A DNA stretch of 64,000 nt from Porphyrobacter sp. AAP82 (GCF_000331285.1 NZ_ANFX01000022.1:1-64000); one strand, 5' to 3'. Numbered from the stretch's first letter, positions 41,572-53,009 are shown. The notes: generated by a model from the sequence alone, not told the origin. Made by a program: numbers and translations.

Positions 41572-42473
41572 GCGAGGCGCGTCCCCACCGCCACCGCCCG
41601 TCCGCGCAGGAATTCCGCGCGTTCGAGCACCGGCTTGCCCGCGCGCTGGAGCTTCAGGGGCCGGATCGCGCCCGTCCCGCAGGCGATGGTGAAATCATCG
41701 TCCAGCACCGTTCCGGGCGCACCGCTACCCTCCGCCATCTCGGCAAGCAGCAGCTTCACCCGCTCTCCCTCCAGCTCGAACCACGCGCCGGGGAAGGGGG
41801 CAAGGCCGCGCACCAGCCGCTCGATCGCGCCGGCGCCCTGCGTCCAGTCGATCTTCGCTTCGCCCTTGTCGATCTTGGGCGCATAGATCGCTGCGCCATC
41901 GTCCTGCACCTGCGCAGGGAAAGCGGCGAGCTCGGCCAGCACCTCGACCATCGCCGCCGCGCCCAGCTCGCCCAGCTCGGCGAACAGCTCTCCCGTCGTC
42001 TTGCACCCCACCGGCACGGCGAACTTGTGGAGCGTCGGCCCGGTATCGAGCCCCGCTTCCATCTGCATGATGGTCACGCCCGTTTCGGCGTCGCCTGCCA
42101 TCACCGCGCGGTGGATCGGCGCGGCCCCACGCCAGCGCGGCAGCAGCGAGGCGTGGATGTTGAGACAGCCATGACGCGGCGCATCGAGCACCGGCTGCGG
42201 CAGGATCAGGCCGTAGGCCGCGACCACCGCGACATCGGCATCCAAAGCCGCAAACTCGGCCTGCGCCTCCGCCCCCCGCAGCGATACGGGGACACGCACC
42301 GGCACCCCCAGCCGTTCGGCTTCGACCTGCACCGGCGAGGGGCTGAGCTTCTTCCCCCGCCCCGCCGGGCGCGGCGGCTGGGTGTAGACGCACGCCACCT
42401 CATGCCCCGCCGCGTGAAGTGCGCGCAGGGCCGGAACCGCGAATTCCGGCGTTCCCATGAAGATGATGCGCAT
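41568..42473 (-). CDS. fmt: Methionyl-tRNA formyltransferase
   Basis: Fmt formylates initiator Met-tRNA with 10-formyl-tetrahydrofolate. The 301-residue protein has [19 protein letters not shown], the catalytic region [35 protein letters not shown] and a C-terminal OB domain. The deformylase gene def is about 950 nt away on the opposite strand; fmt and def work as a pair in N-terminal formyl turnover. fmt and the divergent recR are about 50 nt apart. Confidence 0.96.
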   Translation of the reverse strand: MRIIFMGTPEFAVPALRALHAAGHEVACVYTQPPRPAGRGKKLSPSPVQVEAERLGVPVRVPVSLRGAEAQAEFAALDADVAVVAAYGLILPQPVLDAPRHGCLNIHASLLPRWRGAAPIHRAVMAGDAETGVTIMQMEAGLDTGPTLHKFAVPVGCKTTGELFAELGELGAAAMVEVLAELAAFPAQVQDDGAAIYAPKIDKGEAKIDWTQGAGAIERLVRGLAPFPGAWFELEGERVKLLLAEMAEGSGAPGTVLDDDFTIACGTGAIRPLKLQRAGKPVLERAEFLRGRAVAVGTRLA

Positions 42474-42526
42474 AAGGATGCTCGGCGGCCTTTGTGAAGC
42501 GAGCCGCAGCCCCTATCTCCCCCTCC

Positions 42527-43123
42527 ATGGCATCGCAAGAGATCGAGGCATTGAGCGCCGCGCTCGCCCGCCTGCCGGGGCTCGGCCCCCGCAGCGCGCG
42601 CCGCGCGGTGCTGTGGCTGGTCAAGCACCGCGAATCCGCGCTGCCCGCCCTGCTCGAAGCGCTCGCGGGTGTCGCCGAGACGCTGGTCGAATGCGCAGCT
42701 TGCGGCAATGTCGACACCCGCGATCCTTGCGCCATCTGCGCCGATCCGCGCCGCGACGCGCGCGCGCTGTGCGTGGTCGAGGAGGTCTCCGACGTCTGGG
42801 CGCTGGACCGCGCGCGGCTGTTCCCGGGGCGCTACCATGTGCTCGGCGGCAGGCTCTCGGCCTTGGACGGCGTGGGGCCCGAAGACCTCGGCATCGCCAG
42901 CCTCCTTGCCCGCGTGGAAGCCGGCGGCATCGACGAGGTGGTGCTCGCCATGAACGCGACGCTGGAGGGCCAGACCACCGCGCACTACCTTGCCGAGCGG
43001 CTCGAGGCCTTCCCCCTGCGCGTCACCCAGCTCGCCCACGGCCTGCCGGTCGGCGGGGAACTCGACTATCTCGACGAGGGCACGCTGGCCCAAGCCTTGC
43101 GCGCAAGGCGGCCCGTACAATGA
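42527..43123 (+). CDS. recR: Recombination protein RecR
   Basis: RecR acts with RecF/RecO to load RecA at gaps. The 198-residue length is standard. The helix-hairpin-helix [20 protein letters not shown], a C4 zinc finger ([19 protein letters not shown]) and the Toprim motif [16 protein letters not shown] with [13 protein letters not shown] are visible. ATG 42527 gives the normal family length; a GTG 33 nt upstream is less likely. A small zinc-ribbon gene follows, then def. Confidence 0.95.
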   Translation: MASQEIEALSAALARLPGLGPRSARRAVLWLVKHRESALPALLEALAGVAETLVECAACGNVDTRDPCAICADPRRDARALCVVEEVSDVWALDRARLFPGRYHVLGGRLSALDGVGPEDLGIASLLARVEAGGIDEVVLAMNATLEGQTTAHYLAERLEAFPLRVTQLAHGLPVGGELDYLDEGTLAQALRARRPVQ

Positions 43124-43151
43124 CGTCCCTGCGCGCGCGGCGGCCGGTGGG

Positions 43152-43367
43152 GTGAACCGCACGCAACGCTTCTTCCGATGGCTCCTCGGCCCCGGGGTCG
43201 AACGCGAATCGCGCGAGTGGCAATACCAGTGCGGCCATTGCGACCACCGCGAAAGCGTGTGGGACATGGGCGGTATCCGCTACAAGGCGAGCGGCGAGAC
43301 GTCCCGCATCGGCCGTTGCCCCGCCTGCGGCCAAAGCGGCAAGCGGTGGCTGCGCCGATCACCCTGA
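43152..43367 (+). CDS. Small zinc-ribbon protein
   Basis: A 71-residue protein from GTG 43152 with two CxxC knuckles (YQCGHCDHRE and GRCPACGQSGKRW), the spacing of a zinc ribbon. The region between is HREsVWDMGGIRYKASG-like. Its function is unknown; small ribbons of this type often bind nucleic acid or a protein partner. It lies between recR and def on the same strand, 28 nt after the recR stop, suggesting one transcript. Confidence 0.7.
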   Translation: MNRTQRFFRWLLGPGVERESREWQYQCGHCDHRESVWDMGGIRYKASGETSRIGRCPACGQSGKRWLRRSP

Positions 43368-43420
43368 TTGGAGCATCGCGCTTGCCGGAAAGCGGCGCGG
43401 CCCCTATCTTGCAGCGCATT

Positions 43421-43993
43421 ATGGCTATCCGCGAAATCCTCGAAGTGCCGGACCCCCGGCTCAAGACCGTCTCGACCCCGGTCGAACCCCACGAGTTCGG
43501 CCCTGAGCTGAACCAACTCGTCGAAGACATGTTCGAGACGATGTACGATGCCCCCGGCATCGGTCTGGCCGCGATCCAGGTCGGCGTGCCCAAGCGCGTG
43601 CTGGTGATCGATCTCCAGCCCGACGACCCTGACGCGCCGCCGGTCGAATGCGCGCATGACGGCCACAGGCACACGCACCCGGCCACGAAAAAGGAACCGC
43701 GCGTCTTCATCAATCCCGTGATCCTCGATCCGGCCAAGGAGCTGTCGACCTATCAGGAAGGCTGCCTCTCGGTCCCCGAGATCTACGCCGATGTCGATCG
43801 CCCCGCGACCTGCACGGTCCGCTATCAGGACCTCGAAGGCAATACCCACGAGGAAGCGCTCGAAGGCCTGCTCGCCACCTGCCTCCAGCACGAGATGGAC
43901 CACCTGGAAGGCATCCTGTTCATCGACCACCTCTCGCGCCTGAAGCGCGCGATGGTGCTGAAGAAGCTCGAGAAGATCCGGCGGGCGGCGTAA
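43421..43993 (+). CDS. def: Peptide deformylase
   Basis: Def removes the formyl group from nascent proteins and is a cytosolic metalloenzyme. The 190-residue protein has motif 1 GIGLAAIQVG, motif 2 EGCLSVPE and motif 3 QHEMDHLEG, which supply Cys and two His for the metal. Between motifs 1 and 2 there is a charged His-rich insertion (CAHDGHRHTHPATKKEP), typical of some alphaproteobacterial deformylases and possibly metal-binding. ATG 43421 gives the family start MAIREILEVPDPRL. Confidence 0.96.
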   Translation: MAIREILEVPDPRLKTVSTPVEPHEFGPELNQLVEDMFETMYDAPGIGLAAIQVGVPKRVLVIDLQPDDPDAPPVECAHDGHRHTHPATKKEPRVFINPVILDPAKELSTYQEGCLSVPEIYADVDRPATCTVRYQDLEGNTHEEALEGLLATCLQHEMDHLEGILFIDHLSRLKRAMVLKKLEKIRRAA

Positions 43994-43999
43994 TTTGTT

Positions 44000-44171
44000 T
44001 TTCGCTCGCCCCTCCGGACGAGCGTCCTCGCTTGACGTCCTCCGCTTCGCTACGGACCCGCTGCGGGCGGCCGTTCGGCCTTGCGGCGCGTGCCGCGCCG
44101 ATGCTTGCGCTTACATCGCCGCTCTCGTTACCCCGGACTTGATCCGGGGCCCCGCTTTCCTGTTGGAAAGC
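44000..44171. repeat. Palindrome-dense intergenic island with dispersed repeat copies
   Basis: The 225 nt between def and rmuC contain a stretch (44038-44090) about 80% identical by eye to 60562-60613, sharing TCCTCCGCT and CTTGCGGC. A REP palindrome follows at 44131-44149 (CCCCGGACTTGATCCGGGG), joined to a GCTTTCC/GGAAAGC hairpin. No coding frame is convincing. Confidence 0.7.
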
Positions 44172-44218
44172 GCATCCCGGGTCTAGCGTTCTCCATTCGT
44201 TCCGTGTAGGACCGGCGC

Positions 44219-45646
44219 ATGGACCCTGCGATTCTCTCGATCATTGCCCTCTTGGCCGGCGCCGCGCTCGGCTGGTTTATCGCCTCGCGCGTGGCTGCCG
44301 ATCTGCGCGCGCGGCTCGCGGCGGCCGAGGCTGCGGGGGCCGAGGGCGAGGCGAAATTCGCCCGCGCCATCGCCGAACTGGGCGAGGCGCGCATCGAGGT
44401 TGCAGCGCTGGGTGAACGCGCCGCACGGGCTGACGCTCTGGCACAGCAACTCGATGCCGCGCGCGAAGAGAACGCCCGCTTCCGCGCCGAACGCGCCGCC
44501 TTTGAAGAACAGAAGCGCCTGCTCGAAGAATCCCGGAGGAACCTCCTCAAGGAATTCGAAAACACCGGCGCGGCGGTGCTGGACCGCGCGCAGGAAGCCT
44601 TCCTCAAGCGCGCCGAGGAACGCCTCGGTCATTCCGAGAAGGCAAGCGAGGAGAAACTGAAGGCGCTGCTTTCCCCGGTGGGCGAAAAGCTGGCGAGTTA
44701 CGAAAAGCAGGTCGCCGATCTGGAAGCCAAGCGCACCGATGCCTTTGGGCAGCTTGCGGGGCTGATCCAGTCGATGAAGGAAGGCCAGGAACAGGTCCGG
44801 CGCGAGGCGCAGCGGCTCGGCAATTCGCTCACCAACGCCCCCAAGGCGCGCGGCCGCTGGGGGGAGCGGGCGCTCCAGAACCTGCTCGAACAATGCGGGC
44901 TCGCGCAGCACACCGATTTCGTGATGGAACATTCGGTCGATACCGAGGACGGCCGCCTGCGCCCCGACGCGATCGTGCGCATTCCGGGCGGGAAGGTGCT
45001 GGTGATCGATTCCAAGGTGTCCTTGAACGCCTATCAGGCGGCCTTCGAGGCAACCGATGACGAAGCCCGCGCCCGCGCGCTCGCCGATCACGTGCGCTCG
45101 ATGCGGGGTCACGTGCAGACGCTGGGGGCCAAGTCCTACCAGTCGCAGTTCGCCGATGCGCCCGATTACGTGGTGATGTTCGTCCCCGGCGAACACTTCG
45201 TCGCCGCAGCGCTCGAAGCCGATCCCGACCTCTGGAACTTCGCCTTCGACAAGCGCGTGCTGCTGGCGACGCCGACCAATCTTGTGGCGATCGCGCGCAC
45301 GGTGGCGCAGGTGTGGCGGCAGGACGGGCTGGCCAAGGAAGCGCAGGAAATCGGCCGGATGGGCGCCGAATTGTATGACCGCCTTGCCACCGCCGCCGAG
45401 CACTTGAAGCGCGTCGGCGGCGGGCTCGAAAGCGCGGTCAACAATTACAACAAGTTCGTCGGTTCCTTCGAGCGCAACGTGCTGTCCTCCGGGCGGCGGC
45501 TGGCAGAAAAGGGCGTCGAGATCGGCAAGCGCGCCATCGACGAGGTGCCGCTGGTGGAGAGCGCCCCGCGCTACAATGCCGAGGATGGCAAGGCGGTTGA
45601 GGCTGAATATCCCGCGCTCGCAGAACGCAAGGACGCCGCCGAATAG
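44219..45646 (+). CDS. rmuC: DNA recombination protein RmuC
   Basis: RmuC is a predicted nuclease-like protein that limits inversions at short inverted repeats. The 475-residue form has an N-terminal membrane anchor (ILSIIALLAGAALGWFI), a long coiled coil (about residues 20-170, rich in Ala/Glu/Arg) and the RmuC core with KARGRWGERALQNLLEQCGL, KVLVIDSKVSLNAYQAAFEA and DYVVMFVPGEHF, a PD-(D/E)XK-like pattern. It begins right after the palindrome-rich intergenic region. Confidence 0.94.
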   Translation: MDPAILSIIALLAGAALGWFIASRVAADLRARLAAAEAAGAEGEAKFARAIAELGEARIEVAALGERAARADALAQQLDAAREENARFRAERAAFEEQKRLLEESRRNLLKEFENTGAAVLDRAQEAFLKRAEERLGHSEKASEEKLKALLSPVGEKLASYEKQVADLEAKRTDAFGQLAGLIQSMKEGQEQVRREAQRLGNSLTNAPKARGRWGERALQNLLEQCGLAQHTDFVMEHSVDTEDGRLRPDAIVRIPGGKVLVIDSKVSLNAYQAAFEATDDEARARALADHVRSMRGHVQTLGAKSYQSQFADAPDYVVMFVPGEHFVAAALEADPDLWNFAFDKRVLLATPTNLVAIARTVAQVWRQDGLAKEAQEIGRMGAELYDRLATAAEHLKRVGGGLESAVNNYNKFVGSFERNVLSSGRRLAEKGVEIGKRAIDEVPLVESAPRYNAEDGKAVEAEYPALAERKDAAE

Positions 45647-46444
45647 CTAGCCGCCGAGCGCCGCCAGCACCTCGTAAGCCAGCACCGCGCCCGCGACGGC
45701 AGCGTTCAAGGAATCCGCGCGGCCCTTCATCGGCATGGTGACGCGCAGGTCGCAGACCAGCTCGTAGTCATCGGGCAATCCTTGCGATTCGTTGCCCACC
45801 AGAAGGAAACACGGCGCCTGATAGGGCGCGCCGCGATAGGGCACCGCATCGCGCAGCGAGGCCGCGACCAGCTGGCCCTCTCCCGCCCGCAGCCACGGCA
45901 GGAATTCGTCCCACCGCGCCTGCGCGAGGCCCACGGTGAACACCGCTCCCATGCTGGCGCGCACGGCTTCGGCGCTGAAGGGGTCGGCGCAGTCGTCGAT
46001 CAGGATGAGGCCGCCTGCGCCCACCGCGTCGCAGGTGCGCAGCATCGTGCCGAGGTTGCCCGGATCGCGCAAAGCCTGCGCTGCGAGCCAGATCGGTGCG
46101 GCGCCCCGGTCGAGCGCCGCCAGCCGCGTCTCCCACTCGTCGAACACCCCGGCGACCACCTGGGCGTTCTCCTTGCCGGTGATCTTGGAGAGGATGTCGG
46201 GCGTGGTCGCGATCACTTCGCCGCCCGCTGCCATGACCTCGGCCTCGAGCCGTTCGAGCAGCGGGTGTTCGCGTCCCTCGGCCATCACCAGCGTTTGCGG
46301 GATGCGTCCGCAAGCGCGCGCGTCCTCGAGCAGGCGCAGGCCCTCGACGAGGAACTGGCCGGCGCGCTTCCTGTGCTTCTTGTCGCGCAGGCTTCGCAGG
46401 TATTTGACCGTGGGATTGGAAAAGCCGGTGATGTGCTTGCGCAT
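45647..46444 (-). CDS. TrmH/SpoU family RNA 2'-O-methyltransferase
   Basis: A 265-residue SPOUT methyltransferase with an N-terminal substrate-binding domain (SNPTVKYLRSLRDKKHRKRAGQFLVEGLRLL) and a knotted catalytic domain. The three motifs are visible: ALRDPGNLGTMLRTCDAVGA, CFLLVGNESQGLPDDY and VTMPMKGRADSLNAAVAGAV. It would methylate a ribose in rRNA or tRNA; TsnR, RlmB and TrmH cannot be separated by motif alone. It is convergent with rmuC without any gap. Confidence 0.9.
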   Translation of the reverse strand: MRKHITGFSNPTVKYLRSLRDKKHRKRAGQFLVEGLRLLEDARACGRIPQTLVMAEGREHPLLERLEAEVMAAGGEVIATTPDILSKITGKENAQVVAGVFDEWETRLAALDRGAAPIWLAAQALRDPGNLGTMLRTCDAVGAGGLILIDDCADPFSAEAVRASMGAVFTVGLAQARWDEFLPWLRAGEGQLVAASLRDAVPYRGAPYQAPCFLLVGNESQGLPDDYELVCDLRVTMPMKGRADSLNAAVAGAVLAYEVLAALGG

Positions 46445-46465
46445 GAGCGTCAGGGCCGTGCGCCC

Positions 46466-46744
46466 CTAGTCCTCGCCGAAGCCGTCGGCGATCAGTGCGA
46501 CCAGATCGGCGAGCACGCCTTGCGCCCCGTCACCCTCGACCGCAACCTCCACCGTGTCGCCCTTGGCCGCGCCGAGCATCATCAGCCCGAGGATCGAGCC
46601 GCCCGCCGCGCTGTGCGGGGCCTTGCTGACGGTCACTTTCACCCCGTCGGGCAGGGCCGCGACCGCGCCGACGAACTTCGCGCTCGCCCGGGCGTGGAGG
46701 CCACGGCGGTTGACGATGGTGACGCTCTGCCTTGCCTCCCCCAC
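46466..46744 (-). CDS. ptsH: HPr phosphocarrier protein
   Basis: A 92-residue HPr. The phosphorylated His17 is in NRRGLHARASAKF. The helix region around the regulatory serine reads SAAGGSILGLMMLGAAKG, which matches the HPr forms phosphorylated by HprK in alphaproteobacteria. It is the last gene of the run chvI-chvG-hprK-rapZ-EIIA-HPr. No sugar permease is nearby, so it most likely serves a regulatory, nitrogen-type phosphorelay. Confidence 0.94.
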   Translation of the reverse strand: MGEARQSVTIVNRRGLHARASAKFVGAVAALPDGVKVTVSKAPHSAAGGSILGLMMLGAAKGDTVEVAVEGDGAQGVLADLVALIADGFGED

Positions 46745-46756
46745 GGCGCCGAGCCC

Positions 46757-47185
46757 TCAGGCCTTGGCCCGCGCCGGCGGGGCGGTGTCGGCCCCGAGCA
46801 ATTCGCTGGCGATGGTGATGTAGTTGCGCCCGGCGGTCTGCGCGGCATGGACCGCGGCGGTCACGTCCATCGCCTTCCTCGCCCCTGCAAGGCGGATCAG
46901 CATCGGCAGGTTGATGCCCGCGATCACCTCGATATGGCCCGCATCCAGCAGCGAGATCGCAAGGTTCGACGGCGTGCCGCCGAACAGGTCGGTGAGGATG
47001 ATCACGCCCTTGCCGCTGTCGACCGCGAGAATCGCATCGGCGATGTCGGTGCGGCGCTGTTCCATGTCGTCAGAGGGACCGATGCAGACCGTCTCGATCG
47101 CGTCCTGCGGGCCGACGACATGCTCCATCGCCTCGACGAATTGGTCCGCGAGGCGGCCGTGGGTTACCAGGATCAAGCCGATCAT
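46757..47185 (-). CDS. PTS EIIA component, mannose-type
   Basis: A 142-residue EIIA(Man)-family protein. His9 in LVTHGRLADQF is the phosphorylation site and LTDLFGGTPSNLAISLL is the second family block. Alphaproteobacterial homologues (EIIA-Man/ManX) regulate PEP carboxykinase and stress responses rather than transporting sugar. ptsH follows 12 nt away. The gap of about 106 nt to rapZ has two copies of CGTTAAC 40 bp apart (47201-47207, 47241-47247), which may be an internal control site. Confidence 0.92.
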   Translation of the reverse strand: MIGLILVTHGRLADQFVEAMEHVVGPQDAIETVCIGPSDDMEQRRTDIADAILAVDSGKGVIILTDLFGGTPSNLAISLLDAGHIEVIAGINLPMLIRLAGARKAMDVTAAVHAAQTAGRNYITIASELLGADTAPPARAKA

Positions 47186-47291
47186 GTGTGAAAATGGGTC
47201 CGTTAACTGCCCGCTCGTCGCAGGGCCTTACGCGTTTCTACGTTAACCGGCAATGTGCGAGACATCGCGGCGTGCATTTCCGGGGCAACCT

Positions 47292-48221
47292 CTAAGGCCG
47301 GTCGCCTTCGATGGCGTCGGCCGCGCGCGAACCCAGGTTGCGATGCCGGACAGTGGGCGAAAATCCCGCGGCGCGCAAGGCCCCGGCCATGGTCTCGGCG
47401 GTGTAGACCGAACGGTGCCGCCCGCCGGTGCAGCCGAAGGCGACGTGGACATAGGGCTTGCCCTGTGCGGCGTAGCGCGGCAGCAGCAGCAGCAGGAGGT
47501 CGCGGATCCGCGCGAAGGCCTCGGCAAAGGCGGGGTCTCTCGCGATATGCGCCCCCACGGCCGCGTCCTGCCCGGTCTGCTCCTTCAGCCCCGGCACCCA
47601 GTGCGGATTGTCGAGAAAGCGCATGTCGAAGACGAGGTCGGCGAGCGGCGGCATCCCGCGCGCGAAGCCGAAGCTCGAGATGGTGAGCGTCAGCGCGGCT
47701 CCGGACTCGGGCGGGGCGAACAGCTCGCGGATCCGGCCTTGCAGGTCGTTGCTGGTCATTGCCGAGGTGTCGATCAGCACCTCGGCCCAGCGGCGCAGGG
47801 GTTCGAGCAGCTCGCGTTCGGCGGCGATGCCTTCCTGCACCGGGCGGCCATCGGCCATCGGGTGGCGGCGGCGGGTCTCGTTGAAGCGGCGTTCCAGCTC
47901 GCCGCCCGCGCAATCGAGGAACAGCGAGGTGAGCGCGAGGTCGGGACGCTCGGCGAGGTCCTTGACCAGCGCGATGATATCGGCCGGGACGAAGCCGCGG
48001 GTGCGCGAATCGACGCCGATGGCGAGCGGCCCGCGCGCGTCGTCGGGCATGGTGACGAGGCGCTTGAGCATCCGCACCGGGAAGTTGTCGATGGTCTCCC
48101 ACCCGAGGTCTTCGAGCACGTCGAGCGCGGTCGATTTGCCCGCGCCCGCAAGGCCCGTGACGAGCAGCAGCTGGCGCTTTTCGGGCGAGGGCAGGGGCGA
48201 GGCGGTGGCGGAGGCGGTCAT
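47292..48221 (-). CDS. rapZ: RNase adapter protein RapZ
   Basis: RapZ (YvcJ/YhbJ) is a P-loop protein; in E. coli it guides RNase E to GlmZ and responds to glucosamine-6-phosphate. The 309-residue product has Walker A GLAGAGKST at 23-31, DNFPVRML, AIGVDSRTRGF and the C-terminal GKPYVHVAFGCTGGRHRSV. The start overlaps the hprK stop (ATGA). In alphaproteobacteria its direct role is less certain. Confidence 0.95.
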   Translation of the reverse strand: MTASATASPLPSPEKRQLLLVTGLAGAGKSTALDVLEDLGWETIDNFPVRMLKRLVTMPDDARGPLAIGVDSRTRGFVPADIIALVKDLAERPDLALTSLFLDCAGGELERRFNETRRRHPMADGRPVQEGIAAERELLEPLRRWAEVLIDTSAMTSNDLQGRIRELFAPPESGAALTLTISSFGFARGMPPLADLVFDMRFLDNPHWVPGLKEQTGQDAAVGAHIARDPAFAEAFARIRDLLLLLLPRYAAQGKPYVHVAFGCTGGRHRSVYTAETMAGALRAAGFSPTVRHRNLGSRAADAIEGDRP

Positions 48222-48706
48222 CGCGCTTCATCTGGCGCGGTGCGCGCGCAAAGGGAAGATGGTTCGAATACGAGGCCGTGCAGCGCGAGGGCCTGCTGCG
48301 CGCGGGGTGCGGGGGCGATGGTGCCCGGATCGAAGGCGAGGACCGGCACCGCCACCCCGGCGATCATGCGCTGCGGCAGCGGGGTTTCGGGCAGGCGCGG
48401 GGGCGGCGGGCCGCCCAGCGTCAGCAGCAGCGCGGCAGGCGCCGGCGGGGCGAGGGGGAAGCGCGCGAGGCCCGCCCCGTGCACTTCCAGCAAGCCGGCG
48501 ATGTTGGGCGGGGGGCTGGCGATCAGGCGGCCTTCGCGCGCCGTCAGGCGCACCGCATCATCGCCGATCAGCCCCGCGCCCGCTGCGATCAGCGCGAGCG
48601 CGAGGCTCGATTTGCCGCTGCCCGGCGGGCCTTCGATCAAGAGCGCGCGGCCCCCGATCGCGACCGCGCCCGCCTGCATCACAAGGCCGGTATCCGGCCC
48701 GCTCAC
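48218..48706 (-). CDS. hprK: HPr kinase/phosphorylase, short alphaproteobacterial form
   Basis: HprK phosphorylates HPr on serine. This 162-residue protein lacks the N-terminal domain of Firmicutes HprK and keeps only the kinase core. The P-loop is GPPGSGKSS at 26-34; DDAVRLTAREGRLIA and the C-terminal acidic loop complete the core. GTG 48706 overlaps the chvG stop (GTGA) and is the best coupled start; a later ATG (MQAGAV) is possible. The Pro-rich middle (TLGGPPPPRLPETPLP) is unusually long. Confidence 0.88.
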   Translation of the reverse strand: MSGPDTGLVMQAGAVAIGGRALLIEGPPGSGKSSLALALIAAGAGLIGDDAVRLTAREGRLIASPPPNIAGLLEVHGAGLARFPLAPPAPAALLLTLGGPPPPRLPETPLPQRMIAGVAVPVLAFDPGTIAPAPRAQQALALHGLVFEPSSLCARTAPDEAR

Positions 48707-50274
48707 GGCGCGGCGGGGAGAGTGAGGCGCAGGCACGCGCCGCTGGTCCCGTCGGCGCGGGCATCGGCGACCAGGCTGCCGTCATGCGCCTCGGCGATGG
48801 CGCGGCCGATCGCGAGGCCGAGGCCGGAATGGTTGCCGAAGCTTTCGCCCTCGGGCCGGTCGGAATGGAAGCGCCGGAACACCGCCTCGCGCGCCTCGGC
48901 GGGGATGCCCGGGCCCTCGTCGGTGACTTCGGTAACGACCATGCGGCCCGCCGGGCGCAGGGTCACGCGCACTGTCCCGCCTTCGGGCGAGAAGGAGACC
49001 GCGTTGTCGATCAGGTTTTCGGCGACGCGTTCGAGCTGGGTCGGCACGCCCATGACCCTCAGGCGCGCGCCCGGCGGCGCGCGCGTGTCCAGATCGAGCC
49101 GCCGCCCGCCGTTCATCCCCCGGTTCTCGCGGCTGGCGATGAGGTTGGCGAAGAGTTCGGCGAGGTCCACGCGCTCCAGTGTCGCGCGGCTGATCTCGGC
49201 ATCGACGCGGCTGGCGGCGGAGATTTCGGTCACCAGCCGGTCGATGCGGCGCACATCGTGGGCGGCGATCTGGGCGAGTTCGGCGCGCAAGGCCGGGTCT
49301 TCTACGCGCGGGAGCGTGTCGATGGCGTTGCGCAAACTGGCGAGCGGGTTCTTGATCTCGTGCGCGACATCGGCCGCAAAGCTGTCGACCGCGTCGATCC
49401 GGCCGCGCAGGGCCGCCGTCATGTCCGAGACCGCGCGGGCGAGGAGACCGATCTCGTCGCTGCGCTGGGGCAGGCGCGGCACTTCGACCTCGCGGTCGCG
49501 GCCCTGCTTCACCCGCACGGCGGCGCGCGCCAGCAAGCGCAGGGGCGTGACGATGGTGCGCGCGAGGAACAGCGAAAGCGTCGCCGAAGCCGCCATCACC
49601 AGCAGCATCGCGAGGAACAGCGTGGTGCGCGCCGCGCGCACGCTTTCGGTGATGTCGACCGCGTTGCGCACGGTCAGCAGGGTCGCGCCTTGCAGGCCCA
49701 CGGGCACGGCGGCGGTGATGACGGGGGTGCCGTCCTGCCAATCGTAGAGCCGCACTTGGCTGAGGCCCAATTCGCGCGCGCGGGCGAGTTCGGGCCAGGC
49801 ATTGGCCTCCTGCGCGTCGGGCTCGACATAGTCCTGCACCGGCTCTGCCGAAACGATGGTGTCGACCGTGCGATCCAGCCACACCGAAAAGCGTTGCTCC
49901 CAGTCATCATCGGAGACGTCGTTGAAGCGGAACGCGGGTTCGGCAAGCGCGAAGCTGTCGGCGGTGAGCTGGCCCTTGGCGTCGAACATGCGCAGCCGCA
50001 TGCGCTGCTCCTTGCCGATCTGGACGAGCAGCGCCTCCTGCCGCTCGCGGGTGGCACCGGCCAGCGCCTCGGCGGTGATCTGGGCCTCGATGCGGGCGAG
50101 CTTGAAGCGTTCGTTGATCAGCTGCGTGCGGTAGCTGTCGAGGTAGAACAGCCCCCCGCCAAGCACCAGCAGCGGCAGGATGTTGACCGCCAGGATGCGC
50201 CCCGTCAGCGCAAAGCGGCCGGTTGCGCTCATCTGCTCGCCCGCGCCCGCGCCGCTGCGTTTGGGATCAGCCAT
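48703..50274 (-). CDS. chvG: Sensor histidine kinase ChvG
   Basis: A 523-residue inner-membrane sensor of the ChvG/ExoS type. It has an N-terminal TM segment ([19 protein letters not shown]), a periplasmic domain (about residues 40-215), a second TM segment ([19 protein letters not shown]), HAMP, the H-box [16 protein letters not shown] with the phosphorylated His, NLIDNAVSF (N-box), DEGPGIP (G1) and [16 protein letters not shown] (G2). It responds to envelope stress or acidity in relatives. The start overlaps the chvI stop by 8 nt. Confidence 0.94.
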   Translation of the reverse strand: MADPKRSGAGAGEQMSATGRFALTGRILAVNILPLLVLGGGLFYLDSYRTQLINERFKLARIEAQITAEALAGATRERQEALLVQIGKEQRMRLRMFDAKGQLTADSFALAEPAFRFNDVSDDDWEQRFSVWLDRTVDTIVSAEPVQDYVEPDAQEANAWPELARARELGLSQVRLYDWQDGTPVITAAVPVGLQGATLLTVRNAVDITESVRAARTTLFLAMLLVMAASATLSLFLARTIVTPLRLLARAAVRVKQGRDREVEVPRLPQRSDEIGLLARAVSDMTAALRGRIDAVDSFAADVAHEIKNPLASLRNAIDTLPRVEDPALRAELAQIAAHDVRRIDRLVTEISAASRVDAEISRATLERVDLAELFANLIASRENRGMNGGRRLDLDTRAPPGARLRVMGVPTQLERVAENLIDNAVSFSPEGGTVRVTLRPAGRMVVTEVTDEGPGIPAEAREAVFRRFHSDRPEGESFGNHSGLGLAIGRAIAEAHDGSLVADARADGTSGACLRLTLPAAP

Positions 50275-51043
50275 CAGTGAAGCTGTAGCCCGCGCCATAG
50301 AGCGTATCGATGGCATCGAAACCCTGATCGACCAGCTTGAACTTGCGGCGCATGCGCTTGATGTGGCTGTCCACCGTGCGATCATCGACGAACACATCGT
50401 CGGGGTAGGCGGCGTCCATCAGCTGGTTGCGGCTCTTGATCACGCCGGGGCGGATCGCGAGCGCTTCGAGGATCAGGAATTCGGTGACGGTGAGGCTGAC
50501 CGCCTCGCCCTGCCAGGTCACCTGATGGCGCGCCGGGTCCATGAACAGGCGGCCGCGGGTGAGGGTGGCGGGCGCGGGCTCGGGCGAGGCGGCGGGCGCG
50601 GTGTCGGCGCCCGGCGGCTCGGCACGGCGCAGGATCGCGCGGATGCGGGCGATCAGCAGGCGCAGGGAGAAGGGCTTGGCGATGTAATCATCCGCGCCCA
50701 GTTCAAGGCCCGCCTCCTCGTCGCTCTCGTCATCCTTGCTGGTGAGGAAGATGACGGGGAGCGCGGAATTCTCGCGCAGCCGGCGCAGCAGCTCCATCCC
50801 GTCCATCTTGGGCATCTTGATGTCGAACACGGCAAGGTCGGGCGGGTTGTCGAGCAGCGCCTTCAGCGCGGTCTCGCCATCGGAATAGAGGCGGGTGGCA
50901 AACCCTTCGGCCTGGAGCGCGATCGAGACCGTGGTGAGGATGTTGCGATCATCATCGACCAGCGCGATCTGGAGCCCCCGCGCATTGCCCGTGCCGCTTT
51001 CGGCGGGAATATCGGTGGGGGCGGTGCTGCCCTCGCTCGCCAT
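50267..51043 (-). CDS. chvI: Response regulator ChvI
   Basis: A 258-residue OmpR-type regulator. The receiver has the acidic pair LVDDDRN, the phospho-acceptor Asp74 in [11 protein letters not shown] and Lys in FLTSKDDE. The C-terminal winged helix reads [28 protein letters not shown] and [14 protein letters not shown] 20-residue Ser/Thr-rich N-terminal extension precedes the receiver. ATG 51043 follows GGAG; the frame is open further up but not family-like. It heads the operon divergent from pckA. Confidence 0.94.
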   Translation of the reverse strand: MASEGSTAPTDIPAESGTGNARGLQIALVDDDRNILTTVSIALQAEGFATRLYSDGETALKALLDNPPDLAVFDIKMPKMDGMELLRRLRENSALPVIFLTSKDDESDEEAGLELGADDYIAKPFSLRLLIARIRAILRRAEPPGADTAPAASPEPAPATLTRGRLFMDPARHQVTWQGEAVSLTVTEFLILEALAIRPGVIKSRNQLMDAAYPDDVFVDDRTVDSHIKRMRRKFKLVDQGFDAIDTLYGAGYSFTDG

Positions 51044-51249
51044 CAGGATTGCTCCGCCCGCGTGTCCATGGCGCATGGGTAGCGCCATCGCGGGCCTGCT
51101 GCAACGCCCGGGGCCCGGGCGTGCCCAAGCCGCGCTTGGCCGCTTGTCACAATTGCTATGCCGCAGCCCCTTTGACGGGCGGGCGGGCGCGATTTAAGGC
51201 GGGGCCCAGGGATCGGACAGGATGGTGGAGCGGTTCCTCGGCCGGTGTT

Positions 51250-51261
51250 GCATACGTATGC
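51250..51261. promoter_or_regulatory. Palindrome in the chvI-pckA intergenic region
   Basis: The 321-nt divergent region between chvI and pckA contains GCATACGTATGC, a perfect 12-bp palindrome with a central CG, inside the imperfect TTGC...GCAA frame. It is about 100 nt before the pckA start. LacI-family or ChvI control of pckA could act here; no binding protein is identified. The rest of the stretch holds no gene. Confidence 0.45.
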
Positions 51262-51364
51262 GCAAGTGCTACGGGATGTGACGTGAGCGCGGGGGATTCG
51301 CTGGCACCGGCCGGGCCGCCCTCTCGCACAATAGCCCGATCTGCCTTCGCCCAGGAGACGTAAG

Positions 51365-52984
<1,620 letters not shown>

Positions 52985-53009
52985 GGCGCGCTCACAAGTT
53001 GGAGAGGGG

